A stretch of 5,443 bases of DNA from CBDUBU01 sp965365465 (GTDB taxonomy: Bacteria; Bacteroidota; Rhodothermia; Rhodothermales; DASSAV01), in the NCBI GenBank assembly GCA_965365465.1, contig CBDUBU010000280.1, forward strand, positions 1 to 5,443. Reading direction: 5' to 3'. Positions 1 to 5,437 of this stretch are shown piece after piece. Under the pieces are notes generated by a model. The model saw only the letters and a list, made by a program, of their open reading frames with translations, was not told the DNA's origin and made no database searches. The first letter of the stretch is position 1. Each line of letters opens with the position of its first letter. A program made the translations under genes and the position numbers.

Positions 1-1044
1 GGGTCGCACCACGATCACATCGCCGATCACGACCTCCTCTACCGGCATCTCCTGTTCCACGCCATTGCGGATCACCCGCGCCGTTCGAGCCTGGAGCCGC
101 ATCAGCTTCTTGATGGCCTCGCTCGTACGCCCCCGCGCGATAGCTTCGAGGTACTTGCCGACGAGGATGAGCGTGATGATGGTCGCGGATGCTTCGTAGT
201 AGACATGCACCGTTCCGGCAGGCAATACCGAGGGCAGGAAAGTAGCGACAACGGAATAGCCGTAGGCCGCCGTCGTGCCGATCATCACGAGCGCGTTCAT
301 GTCGGGGCTGCCGTGACGCAGGGAAGCCACTCCGGCGCGGTAAAAGCGCCATCCCGGCCCGAATTGCACGACAGAGGCCAGCCCAAAGAGCACATAAAAG
401 AGCAGTTGCTGCGGCAAGCGCGCCATCAGCCACGCATGGCCGCCCGGCACGATCATCGGCCCCATCGAAAGCAGCAGGACAGGCAGGGTAAACAGCGCTG
501 CAACGATGAGGCGGCGGCGCAGCGCCTGGCGCTCGCGCTCCCGCGCCGCCCGCTCGGCGTCAACCCGGTCCTCTCCGCCCTCAACCTCCAGCACCTCGTA
601 GCCTGCTGCCCGTACGGCAGCCATGAACTGCGCCGGTTCCGCAGCGCCCGGAATGTAGCGCACCAGCGCCCGCTCCGTTGCAAGGTTGACATTTGCTTCA
701 AGGACGCCATCGACTTTCAACAGGGCGCGCTCTACGCGGCCCACACAGGCGGCGCAGGTCATACCCTGCACGGCAAGGCTCACCTCCGATGCCGGGACCT
801 CATAGCCGCTATCCCGAACTTCCTGCACGAGCGCGGCGCGATCGGTCTGCGCCGGGTCGTAGTGGACAACGGCGCGTTCCATAGCCAGATTAACCTCTGC
901 CTCCGTCACGCCGGGCGCCTTATTCAGCGCACGCGCGACGCGGTTAGAGCAGGCAGCGCACGTCATGCCCCCGATGGGCAGCGTCACCGTGGCTCCTTCT
1001 TTCTGTTTGACCCCTGAATGCGCAGGCTTATGATCTTCTTTCAT
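1..1044 (-). CDS. copA: Cu(I)-translocating P1B-type ATPase CopA, N-terminal part (cut by the window's left edge)
   Basis: Copper-exporting ATPase of the inner membrane that moves Cu(I) out of the cytoplasm using ATP. Only the first 348 codons are in the window. Visible in order: a short His-containing leader (residues 1-20); two heavy-metal-associated domains, each with a GMTCAAC metal-binding loop (Cys29/Cys32 and Cys97/Cys100); a charged linker (about 157-178); and four membrane helices at about 178-197, 213-231, 248-270 and 282-302. The family signature MNALVMIGTTAAYGYS lies at 249-264, and the stretch after helix 4 (GKYLEAIARGRTSEAIKKL) leads into the actuator domain. The TGE, CPC, DKTG and HP motifs would lie beyond the edge, so intactness cannot be judged. 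The ATG at 1044 is chosen because AAAGGA (1054-1049) precedes it by 4 nt and it leaves a full first metal-binding domain. It starts 22 nt after csoR, in one operon. Copper rather than silver or another soft metal is inferred from the paired CxxC domains and the CsoR neighbour. Confidence 0.95.
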   Translation of the reverse strand, partial: MKEDHKPAHSGVKQKEGATVTLPIGGMTCAACSNRVARALNKAPGVTEAEVNLAMERAVVHYDPAQTDRAALVQEVRDSGYEVPASEVSLAVQGMTCAACVGRVERALLKVDGVLEANVNLATERALVRYIPGAAEPAQFMAAVRAAGYEVLEVEGGEDRVDAERAARERERQALRRRLIVAALFTLPVLLLSMGPMIVPGGHAWLMARLPQQLLFYVLFGLASVVQFGPGWRFYRAGVASLRHGSPDMNALVMIGTTAAYGYSVVATFLPSVLPAGTVHVYYEASATIITLILVGKYLEAIARGRTSEAIKKLMRLQARTARVIRNGVEQEMPVEEVVIGDVIVVRP

Positions 1045-1066
1045 AACATCCTTTCAAGCCGTTCAG

Positions 1067-1348
1067 CTACCGGATTTGCCTGTAAAGCAGATCCATGATC
1101 TCTTCATATGTTCGATGCGCCGCCTCCTGATTGCCGGAACGGAGCGCCTCCGTGACGCAGGTCTCCAGATGGTTGCGCGTAACGACCTTTCCGACCGAAC
1201 GAAGCGCCTGCTGCACCGAGGCAATCTGGTTGAGAAGGTCGCCGCAGTAGCAGTCTTCCTCAACCATACGATGGAGACCGCGAATCTGGCCCTCGATGCG
1301 CTTCAGGCGGTGCAAAACCTCTTTTCTTTTTTCCTCGCGCATATGCAT
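1067..1348 (-). CDS. csoR: CsoR-family copper-sensing transcriptional repressor
   Basis: A 93-residue all-helical repressor of the CsoR/RcnR/FrmR family (formerly DUF156). Known members bind operator DNA as tetramers and release it when Cu(I) is bound. The N-terminal helix has the family pattern LKRIEGQIRGLHRMVEE (residues 15-31). The Cu(I) ligand triad is present as Cys35, His60 and Cys64, with the same spacing (25 and 4) as Cys36/His61/Cys65 of Mycobacterium tuberculosis CsoR. Tyr34 sits next to the first Cys, as in that protein. This pattern favours copper over the Ni/Co (RcnR) or formaldehyde (FrmR) subtypes. Cys33 is an additional cysteine. The ATG at 1348 is preferred over a second ATG two codons on, because AAAGAGG (1364-1358) lies 9 nt before it and there is an in-frame stop just upstream. 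copA follows after 22 nt, so CsoR probably represses its own operon. Confidence 0.93.
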   Translation of the reverse strand: MHMREEKRKEVLHRLKRIEGQIRGLHRMVEEDCYCGDLLNQIASVQQALRSVGKVVTRNHLETCVTEALRSGNQEAAHRTYEEIMDLLYRQIR

Positions 1349-1466
1349 GACAGGCAGCCTCTTTCTGGCAATGAATCAGACCTTGCCGCACCCCATGATC
1401 ACAATTCATCTTTTCTATTTTTGATGTTTCTCTCGGGCTCATGGTTTCACTCCCGGCTTTCCTGTG

Positions 1467-1487
1467 TACCATACCCCCCCTCCCTAT
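1467..1487 (-). promoter_or_regulatory. Candidate CsoR operator upstream of csoR-copA
   Basis: On the minus strand this reads ATAGGGAGGGGGGTATGGTA: a G-run followed by GTATGGTA. From memory, Firmicute CsoR operators at copper-export genes have the form TACCCnnnGGGGGTATGGTA, and the right half here matches closely. The left half lacks the C-run needed for a full palindrome (it has ATAGGGA). It lies about 120 nt upstream of the csoR start, in the correct orientation. TATGGT within it could also act as a poor -10 element, but no convincing -35 lies at normal spacing. Function is inferred from the motif and its position beside a csoR gene. Confidence 0.5.
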
Positions 1488-1579
1488 CCAAGTTCCTGAT
1501 TTTTCCTCCCCTTTTGCCTGGTGATGCACGCCAGCCTCTACACGCCATTTTTACGTATCTGAAATAATTTTAAGGTGTT

Positions 1580-1628
1580 TTGCAGGTTGCGGGGATGTAG
1601 AATACTAATCTTCGAGTCTTGCCTGCAA
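1580..1628. repeat. Inverted repeat TTGCAGG / CCTGCAA in the cytochrome c upstream region
   Basis: Perfect 7-bp arms at 1580-1586 and 1622-1628 are separated by 35 bp and bracket the best -10-like sequence (TAGAAT, 1598-1603). The arrangement would suit a regulator binding either side of the promoter, but arms this short can arise by chance, and the regulator, if any, is unknown. Confidence 0.3.
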
Positions 1629-1674
1629 CGGGCGCCTTCGCAGAACCGATCTATTGCGTTAAGAGACTGATTCT

Positions 1675-2232
1675 ATGGTAACCTGGACAAAATTCGCGCT
1701 TGCCCTCCTGGTCATTTTCATCATATTGACCGGAGGCGGACTACTGTATATGTATTCCGGCGCTTACAACATTGCCGCTACCGACAGACATACCGGCCTT
1801 GCGCGATGGGTGCTTAGTACGACACAGGAGCGGTCCATTCGGGCGCACGCAGACGATGTCGAGATCTCGCTCCCCGCTGACCCTGCCACGCTGCGAAAGG
1901 GATACCAGGCGTTCGCCGATATGTGTGTAGGGTGCCACGGTGCGCCGGGTCAGGAGCGCGGCTGGATAGGCAAAGGCATGAACCCGGAGCCGCCCGATCT
2001 GGACCATGCCGCTAAGGAGTTCAGTGCTTCAGAGATTTACTGGATTCTGCAGAACGGGATCAAGATGGCCGGGATGCCTGCGCTGGCGCCCACCCACAGT
2101 GCAGAGGAAATTCTGGAACTGACGGCCTTCGTAAAGCAACTTCCCGAAATGACAGAAGCAGAATACCAGCGCCTGGGTCAGAGCGCGTCTTCAGAAACGG
2201 ATCACGGCGACGGGCACGACCACACGCATTGA
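1675..2232 (+). CDS. Membrane-anchored monoheme cytochrome c with His-rich C-terminus
   Basis: A 185-residue c-type cytochrome for electron transfer on the outer face of the cytoplasmic membrane. Residues 7-27 form an uncleaved signal-anchor helix, followed by YSGAYNIAA (27-35), a sequence I recognise from small anchored cytochromes in several bacterial phyla. The class I heme domain spans about 70-158. Heme is attached at Cys84 and Cys87 with His88 as proximal ligand (CVGCHGAPG), and Met134 in GIKMAGMPAL is the likely distal ligand, with Met131 as the alternative. The C-terminus ends in DHGDGHDHTH (176-185), with four histidines alternating with Asp and Gly, suggesting a metal-binding tail; this is inference. 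The ATG at 1675 has AAGAG 9 nt upstream and places the anchor helix at the very N-terminus. The gene is divergent from csoR-copA and convergent with the channel gene, so it is probably monocistronic. Its redox partner is not identifiable here. Confidence 0.9.
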   Translation: MVTWTKFALALLVIFIILTGGGLLYMYSGAYNIAATDRHTGLARWVLSTTQERSIRAHADDVEISLPADPATLRKGYQAFADMCVGCHGAPGQERGWIGKGMNPEPPDLDHAAKEFSASEIYWILQNGIKMAGMPALAPTHSAEEILELTAFVKQLPEMTEAEYQRLGQSASSETDHGDGHDHTH

Positions 2233-2269
2233 TGCCGGCCCCCCACGGTGAACTGCCCATCAGGCTGAA

Positions 2270-2309
2270 GCCTTCTTCGGGACAGATTAAACAGGCGAAG
2301 GCGATTTTT
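2270..2309 (+). terminator. Possible rho-independent terminator of the cytochrome c gene
   Basis: GCCTTC (2270-2275) pairs perfectly with GAAGGC (2297-2302), and the second arm is followed after GA by five Ts (2305-2309). It begins 38 nt after the cytochrome stop codon and extends over the last codons of the convergent channel gene. The loop is about 21 nt and the stem only 6 bp, so it is weak. A separate short hairpin, CTGAAG-CCTT-CTTCGG (2265-2280), lacks a T-run in either direction. Confidence 0.3.
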
Positions 2310-3309
2310 CCAGCATCTCTTCCCACTCCCAACCATCGTTTCTGACGAATGCCCGGAGCAAACGGCGGCGGTCTGCCTGCTCTGCTACGGCTTCACGAAA
2401 CGCCTGCTCTCCGACGACGGGAATGCCGGCTTCGGCTAGTTCGTGGAGCAGCGGCGCACGCGGGGTCTCCTCCGAGGCCCGTATGTACTGCTGCTGGAGC
2501 GTGGCGAGCAGGCCCGCCAGAGCCTTCTGCGCGGGTTCGACGGCCAGCGCCGGAAGCCTTACCCGAGGCTGGACGCCCGCCGCCAGCAGCAGCAGCGCCT
2601 CATCCAAAGCTGCGAGACTTGGACTGATGGCAGTCCGGCGATGCGGGCTGTGGAAATAATGCAGCACGGGATAGGCCAGGTGGCGTTGCGCGTGCAGTTC
2701 GATCATGGGCGTCAATTGGGCCAGGTAGGTAGAGAGACTGCTGAACCCTTCCCCGTCCCATGCCTTGTAAACGATCTCCACAGGAGTCTCGCCCAGATCC
2801 GAGACTATTGCCGCCAACTGGCGCTTCTGCGTGGCAGCGGAGACAACCGGAACCAGATAGGTGATAGCCAGCGTGACGAGGAACAGCCCATTGAGTGAGG
2901 CTGCGGCTGTCAGCAACTCCCAGAGGTCGCCCTGGGGCACATAATTTCCCATGCCAAGCGTAAAGAGCGTGTAGCCGGTGAAATAGATGCGGCTGGCCAG
3001 GCCGGCAGGGGAGCGCGTCTGGCTGCTCACCACAGCCTCTGTCTCCGCGCTGAAGAGCAGCGTCCATCCCGCCCACAGCAGAACGATCCATACGGCGATG
3101 ATCATCAGTAGGATGGTCATCCCTGTCGCAAGGAGCAGATGGTGGCTGCGGGGGGACCGGGTCCGGTGAACAAGCAGCGCTGCCTGCCAGATGCCCTGGG
3201 ACAGTCGATCCGTAAGAGGACCGCCGCCGGGCTTGAGGGTAGTCCAGAGGGCATCCAGCATAGCCAGGGCGATCAACGCAACGCCCCCCGAGGCAAGCAG
3301 CCAGTTCAT
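2287..3309 (-). CDS. Potassium-channel-like membrane protein (Ion_trans_2 pore) with cytoplasmic C-terminal domain
   Basis: A 340-residue membrane protein. Hydrophobic segments lie at about 3-23, 59-88 and 129-157. Between the last two is a re-entrant pore segment (about 107-124) with GYTLFTLGMGNYVP. The TLGMGN at 117-122 occupies the place of the TxGYGD potassium filter, with Met replacing Tyr and Asn replacing Asp. This layout fits the two-helix bacterial K+-channel pore domain (Ion_trans_2) with an extra N-terminal helix. Residues 160-340 are soluble and mostly helical and contain no RCK/TrkA-N nucleotide-binding motif (no GxGxxG) that I can see. Ion conduction is likely, but selectivity is uncertain because of the altered filter. 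The ATG overlaps the stop codon of the preceding small gene as ATGA, indicating translational coupling. It is the last gene of the four-gene operon and ends 54 bp from the convergent cytochrome gene. Confidence 0.8.
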   Translation of the reverse strand: MNWLLASGGVALIALAMLDALWTTLKPGGGPLTDRLSQGIWQAALLVHRTRSPRSHHLLLATGMTILLMIIAVWIVLLWAGWTLLFSAETEAVVSSQTRSPAGLASRIYFTGYTLFTLGMGNYVPQGDLWELLTAAASLNGLFLVTLAITYLVPVVSAATQKRQLAAIVSDLGETPVEIVYKAWDGEGFSSLSTYLAQLTPMIELHAQRHLAYPVLHYFHSPHRRTAISPSLAALDEALLLLAAGVQPRVRLPALAVEPAQKALAGLLATLQQQYIRASEETPRAPLLHELAEAGIPVVGEQAFREAVAEQADRRRLLRAFVRNDGWEWEEMLEKSPSPV

Positions 3310-3680
3310 GCGCCGTGTCCTTTTGAGGCATGATCGGAGGGAAGGACAGGGCGCTTCGGCATCCTGTAGAGCGCTACGAGGCTTCCAGCCAGCGCGCCCA
3401 CGGCCATTCCGATCCCGCCGCCCGTTGCGATAGCCACAGCGTTGCCGCCGGCAGAAAAAGGTCCCAGGCCCATTACCGGGAGGCTGCCCGCCGCAAGGCC
3501 ATAAGCCAGCCAGCCCAGCAAAAAGCCGCCCGCGACAGCGCCCCAGAGCGCAAAGCGGAGCAGCGAGGAATCGTAGATGCGGCCTGCCTGTTGCGTGTCT
3601 ACCAGCGGAACGATGAGGTCGGATTCCTCATCAGCCGTTCCTTTCAAGGCGATTCTGCTTTGTTCAACGAATGTCTTCAC
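3306..3680 (-). CDS. Small Gly-rich protein with two predicted membrane helices, unknown function
   Basis: A predicted 124-residue protein that I do not recognise. The N-terminal 40 residues are hydrophilic (acidic DEESD at 17-21). They are followed by two glycine- and alanine-rich membrane helices at about 42-65 and 79-105, the second with GGGIGMAVGALAGS (87-100), a pattern that permits close helix packing. A short basic tail (RMPKRP, 106-111) suggests both ends are cytoplasmic. The frame stays open far upstream into the lipoprotein gene, but that part is the shadow of the lipoprotein reading frame. I chose the GTG at 3680, which gives a 17-nt overlap with the lipoprotein gene and has a G-run (GGGGG) just upstream. 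TTG at 3647 is an alternative start. The stop overlaps the channel ATG by 4 nt. Its place between a surface lipoprotein and a channel suggests a membrane accessory subunit; this is inference from context. Confidence 0.7.
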   Translation of the reverse strand: MKTFVEQSRIALKGTADEESDLIVPLVDTQQAGRIYDSSLLRFALWGAVAGGFLLGWLAYGLAAGSLPVMGLGPFSAGGNAVAIATGGGIGMAVGALAGSLVALYRMPKRPVLPSDHASKGHGA

Positions 3681-4932
3681 GGATGCCCCCAGGGTTGTTG
3701 GAATCGGAGAGAATTGCTCTGGTCTGTGGGGATCGCAGCGGCCCGCTCTCCGACGGGCGCATCCGCTGCTCGATGTCGCGCTGCACCGCCCAAGATAGGC
3801 GGCTCTCATCGCCAATGATCCAGGCATGGTTGAGAATCGTCTCCGTGGGACCGGAAGGGAAAGGCCGCACCATCTCCAGATAATCCGATACCGGCTTCGG
3901 CACGGAATCCTGCGCAACGAGCAGGAGCGGTCCATGCTTGCCCATGTGACCGAGAACAACCGCCGGGATAGCGCCGAGAATATCGTCTGCCCCGGCAATG
4001 ATGAAGTTGTGACCGGCCTGCGCGATGCCCCAGCCGAAACTGCGCGGGTTCCATCCCCACCACCAGCCGAAGTTGCGCCCGAAGTCCTTGTATCCCGCAT
4101 TGACCGCGTTCGAGGCGTACACGTCCGGGCCGGCGATGCGGCGCACCAGCCCGTAGCGAGAAAGTTCGCGGGCTACGGCATCCGAGATGACGCTCGAAGG
4201 CCCGGTCAGGTACATATAGGCGCCCTTCCTGCCGTAACGCCGCGCCAGGATCTCGCGCGTGAGCGCCGGGATCGAGTCGCGGTATACCCAGGCGAAGCCC
4301 TTGCCCATGTGCGCGTTCCATCCCATCGCACCCATGCCATGCGCGATGCCGTCAGGGTGGTCGAGTGCCGAGATCACCACTTCGTCCGGGTGGTCCGACT
4401 TCATGGCCGCCTGCCACCGATCCAGAAGTTCAGCCAGCCTTACCGGATCACTCTCCCGGAATTCGCGGACTGTATATTTCAGCTCGCGGCGTACGATCCG
4501 CGCAACATCAGGGTCCACCTCGCCGACGAGATAGACCTGAACCTTGCCGTCCTGCGACACACCATCCGGGGCAAGCCGCATCATCTCCCGTCTGGTCTTT
4601 TCGGAAAGCCGGCCGTCCGGCGTCAGATACAGCAGCGGCGCATTGACTGGCATATGGGTGATTCGGTGCATGGCTGTGAAGGCAAGCGCAGCCTCCTGCG
4701 GCGCCAGGATGATTGCGCCGACAGCATTATTCTCCTGCGTGGCCGCATAGACGGTCTGCGCAAGCACGATGGCCTGCGTCTCCGGGTCGGAGGCAGGCAA
4801 CCGGGTCGTGTGGGCGGTTGCCGTGGCCTGAGCCTGGAGCGGCGGCATTGAGACCGGCTCCCCTGTCGTCGCGCCGCACCCGGACAGAAGCGCCCCGGTT
4901 GTCAGTAGTAAAATCAACATTTTGCAGGGCAT
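3664..4932 (-). CDS. Lipoprotein with three degenerate CWB2-like (cell-wall-binding repeat 2) modules
   Basis: A 422-residue exported lipoprotein. Residues 1-18 form a signal peptide ending in lipobox LSGC, with Cys19 as the lipidated residue; residues 20-45 are a Thr/Ala/Pro-rich linker. The rest reads as three repeats of one alpha/beta pattern: an 'IIxA' strand, a 'PLLxx' strand with helix, then an 'hhhG' strand with helix. Module 1 shows VGAIILAP (71-78), PLLYLTPDG (99-107) and VQVYLVGEV (131-139). Module 2 shows DEVVISALDHPDGIA (183-197), FAWVYRDSIP (213-222) and AYMYLTGPSSVISDAV (238-253). Module 3 shows RRIAGPDVYASNAV (264-277), HNFIIAGADD (309-317), PLLLVAQDSVP (335-345) and HAWIIGDES (369-377). 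CWB2 domains of Clostridium cell-wall proteins have this layout, also in threes, and bind anionic wall polymers. A Trp/Gly-rich insert lies at 284-302. The start has GGGGGA 8 nt upstream and lies 1 nt after the upstream gene's stop. The ligand and role are unknown; the CWB2 assignment is by pattern only. Confidence 0.85.
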   Translation of the reverse strand: MPCKMLILLLTTGALLSGCGATTGEPVSMPPLQAQATATAHTTRLPASDPETQAIVLAQTVYAATQENNAVGAIILAPQEAALAFTAMHRITHMPVNAPLLYLTPDGRLSEKTRREMMRLAPDGVSQDGKVQVYLVGEVDPDVARIVRRELKYTVREFRESDPVRLAELLDRWQAAMKSDHPDEVVISALDHPDGIAHGMGAMGWNAHMGKGFAWVYRDSIPALTREILARRYGRKGAYMYLTGPSSVISDAVARELSRYGLVRRIAGPDVYASNAVNAGYKDFGRNFGWWWGWNPRSFGWGIAQAGHNFIIAGADDILGAIPAVVLGHMGKHGPLLLVAQDSVPKPVSDYLEMVRPFPSGPTETILNHAWIIGDESRLSWAVQRDIEQRMRPSESGPLRSPQTRAILSDSNNPGGIREDIR

Positions 4933-4933
4933 A

Positions 4934-5437
4934 TCACATATCCCCCATTTTCATTTTCATACGGACCATCGGATAGTTGAGCGGCCAGGCAAGCAGGAAG
5001 CCTGCTGTTGAAGCCACCCACATCAGGCCGAACCAGAGGATGTCATCCTCGACGGGCATCATCGGGACCTTCCACATGAGCAGCCACCATGCGCCGGTCA
5101 TCATACCGAGACTTACCGCAGCCATACTAAGGCTAACCATGCGGAGGGTTCGCTTCGCAATCTGCCCGGCGGGTTGGTCCATCATAGCTTGCATGAGGGG
5201 CAACTGGGCCAGCAGCCAAGCCAGCAGAACAGCCAGAGCATACATGGCGACCATCATGATGGGCATTCCGGCTCCGAAAAGGAAATGCCAGCCATCCGCC
5301 CAGGCGCCGTAGAAGAGCGGAAAGCCAAAGTAAAGGAACAGCCAGCCGATGACGATCATGAGCGGCGCGCCATAGCCGAATCCCAGCGCCGTCGCTGCGG
5401 CGCTTTGAACCGAAGGCGGACGCAGCCACTTTGCCAT
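4934..5437 (-). CDS. Met-rich four-helix membrane protein, DUF4396-like
   Basis: A 167-residue polytopic membrane protein with helices at about 25-45, 55-79, 98-122 and 133-153. The C-terminal part (FGLMWVASTAGFLLAWPLNYPMVRMKMK, about 136-163) resembles the end of DUF4396 proteins, which finish with a helix, a 'PxNxxxxR' turn and a charged tail. That family has no established function, and the match is by memory. Methionine is unusually frequent: 22 of 167 residues, with four MM pairs and a MVRMKMKMGDM tail. Met-rich segments in membrane or periplasmic proteins often bind Cu(I), and the neighbouring copA-csoR makes that plausible but unproven. The ATG at 5437 has GAAGG right against it (spacing only 1 nt), and only 6 bases upstream are visible and in frame, so the true start could lie beyond the right edge. 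It is the first visible gene of the four-gene operon; the operon promoter is not in the window. Confidence 0.75.
   Translation of the reverse strand: MAKWLRPPSVQSAAATALGFGYGAPLMIVIGWLFLYFGFPLFYGAWADGWHFLFGAGMPIMMVAMYALAVLLAWLLAQLPLMQAMMDQPAGQIAKRTLRMVSLSMAAVSLGMMTGAWWLLMWKVPMMPVEDDILWFGLMWVASTAGFLLAWPLNYPMVRMKMKMGDM

Larger units (their letters stand above)
1349..1674. other. Divergent intergenic region between csoR and the cytochrome c gene
   Basis: This 326-bp spacer must hold the promoters of both outward-facing genes. Its left two-thirds is pyrimidine-rich on the plus strand and contains the candidate CsoR operator. Towards the cytochrome, TAGAAT (1598-1603) is close to a -10 consensus but has no good -35 at 16-18 bp. 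TTGCAG (1580-1585) paired with ACTAAT (1604-1609) has an 18-bp spacer but is weak. AAGAG (1661-1665) is a plausible ribosome-binding site 9 nt before the cytochrome ATG. No convincing protein-coding gene or RNA gene was seen. Confidence 0.6.

Noticed and set aside
205..1017. Long plus-strand open frame of 270 codons opposite copA
   Set aside because: It has low-complexity Arg/His/Gln-rich content typical of the antisense of a GC-rich gene, and the minus-strand CopA is unmistakable.
1376..1396. Six-codon minus-strand frame MGCGKV in the csoR leader
   Set aside because: Too short to judge and without a clear ribosome-binding site; nothing indicates a translated leader peptide.
1260..1409. Minus-strand Cys/His-containing frame starting MNCDHG, upstream of and overlapping csoR out of frame
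   Set aside because: The cysteines and histidines are suggestive beside a copper regulator, but the ribosome-binding site is poor, the second half only mirrors csoR in another frame, and no family resemblance is visible.
2265..2280. Short hairpin CTGAAG-CCTT-CTTCGG between the convergent genes as a bidirectional terminator
   Set aside because: The 6-bp stem includes a wobble pair and has no T-run on either side.
2600..3331. Minus-strand open frame of 243 codons overlapping the channel gene in another frame
   Set aside because: It has Pro/Cys/Arg-rich shadow composition, and the alternative frame encodes clear membrane helices and a pore loop.
3681..4100. Upstream extension of the small membrane protein's frame into the lipoprotein gene
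   Set aside because: The extension is Ser/Arg-rich, without structure, and lies wholly within the lipoprotein coding sequence; the GTG at 3680 gives a sensible operon junction.
3826..4851. Long plus-strand open frame of 341 codons opposite the lipoprotein gene
   Set aside because: Arg-rich composition and no domain pattern; the minus strand encodes a signal peptide, lipobox and repeat modules.
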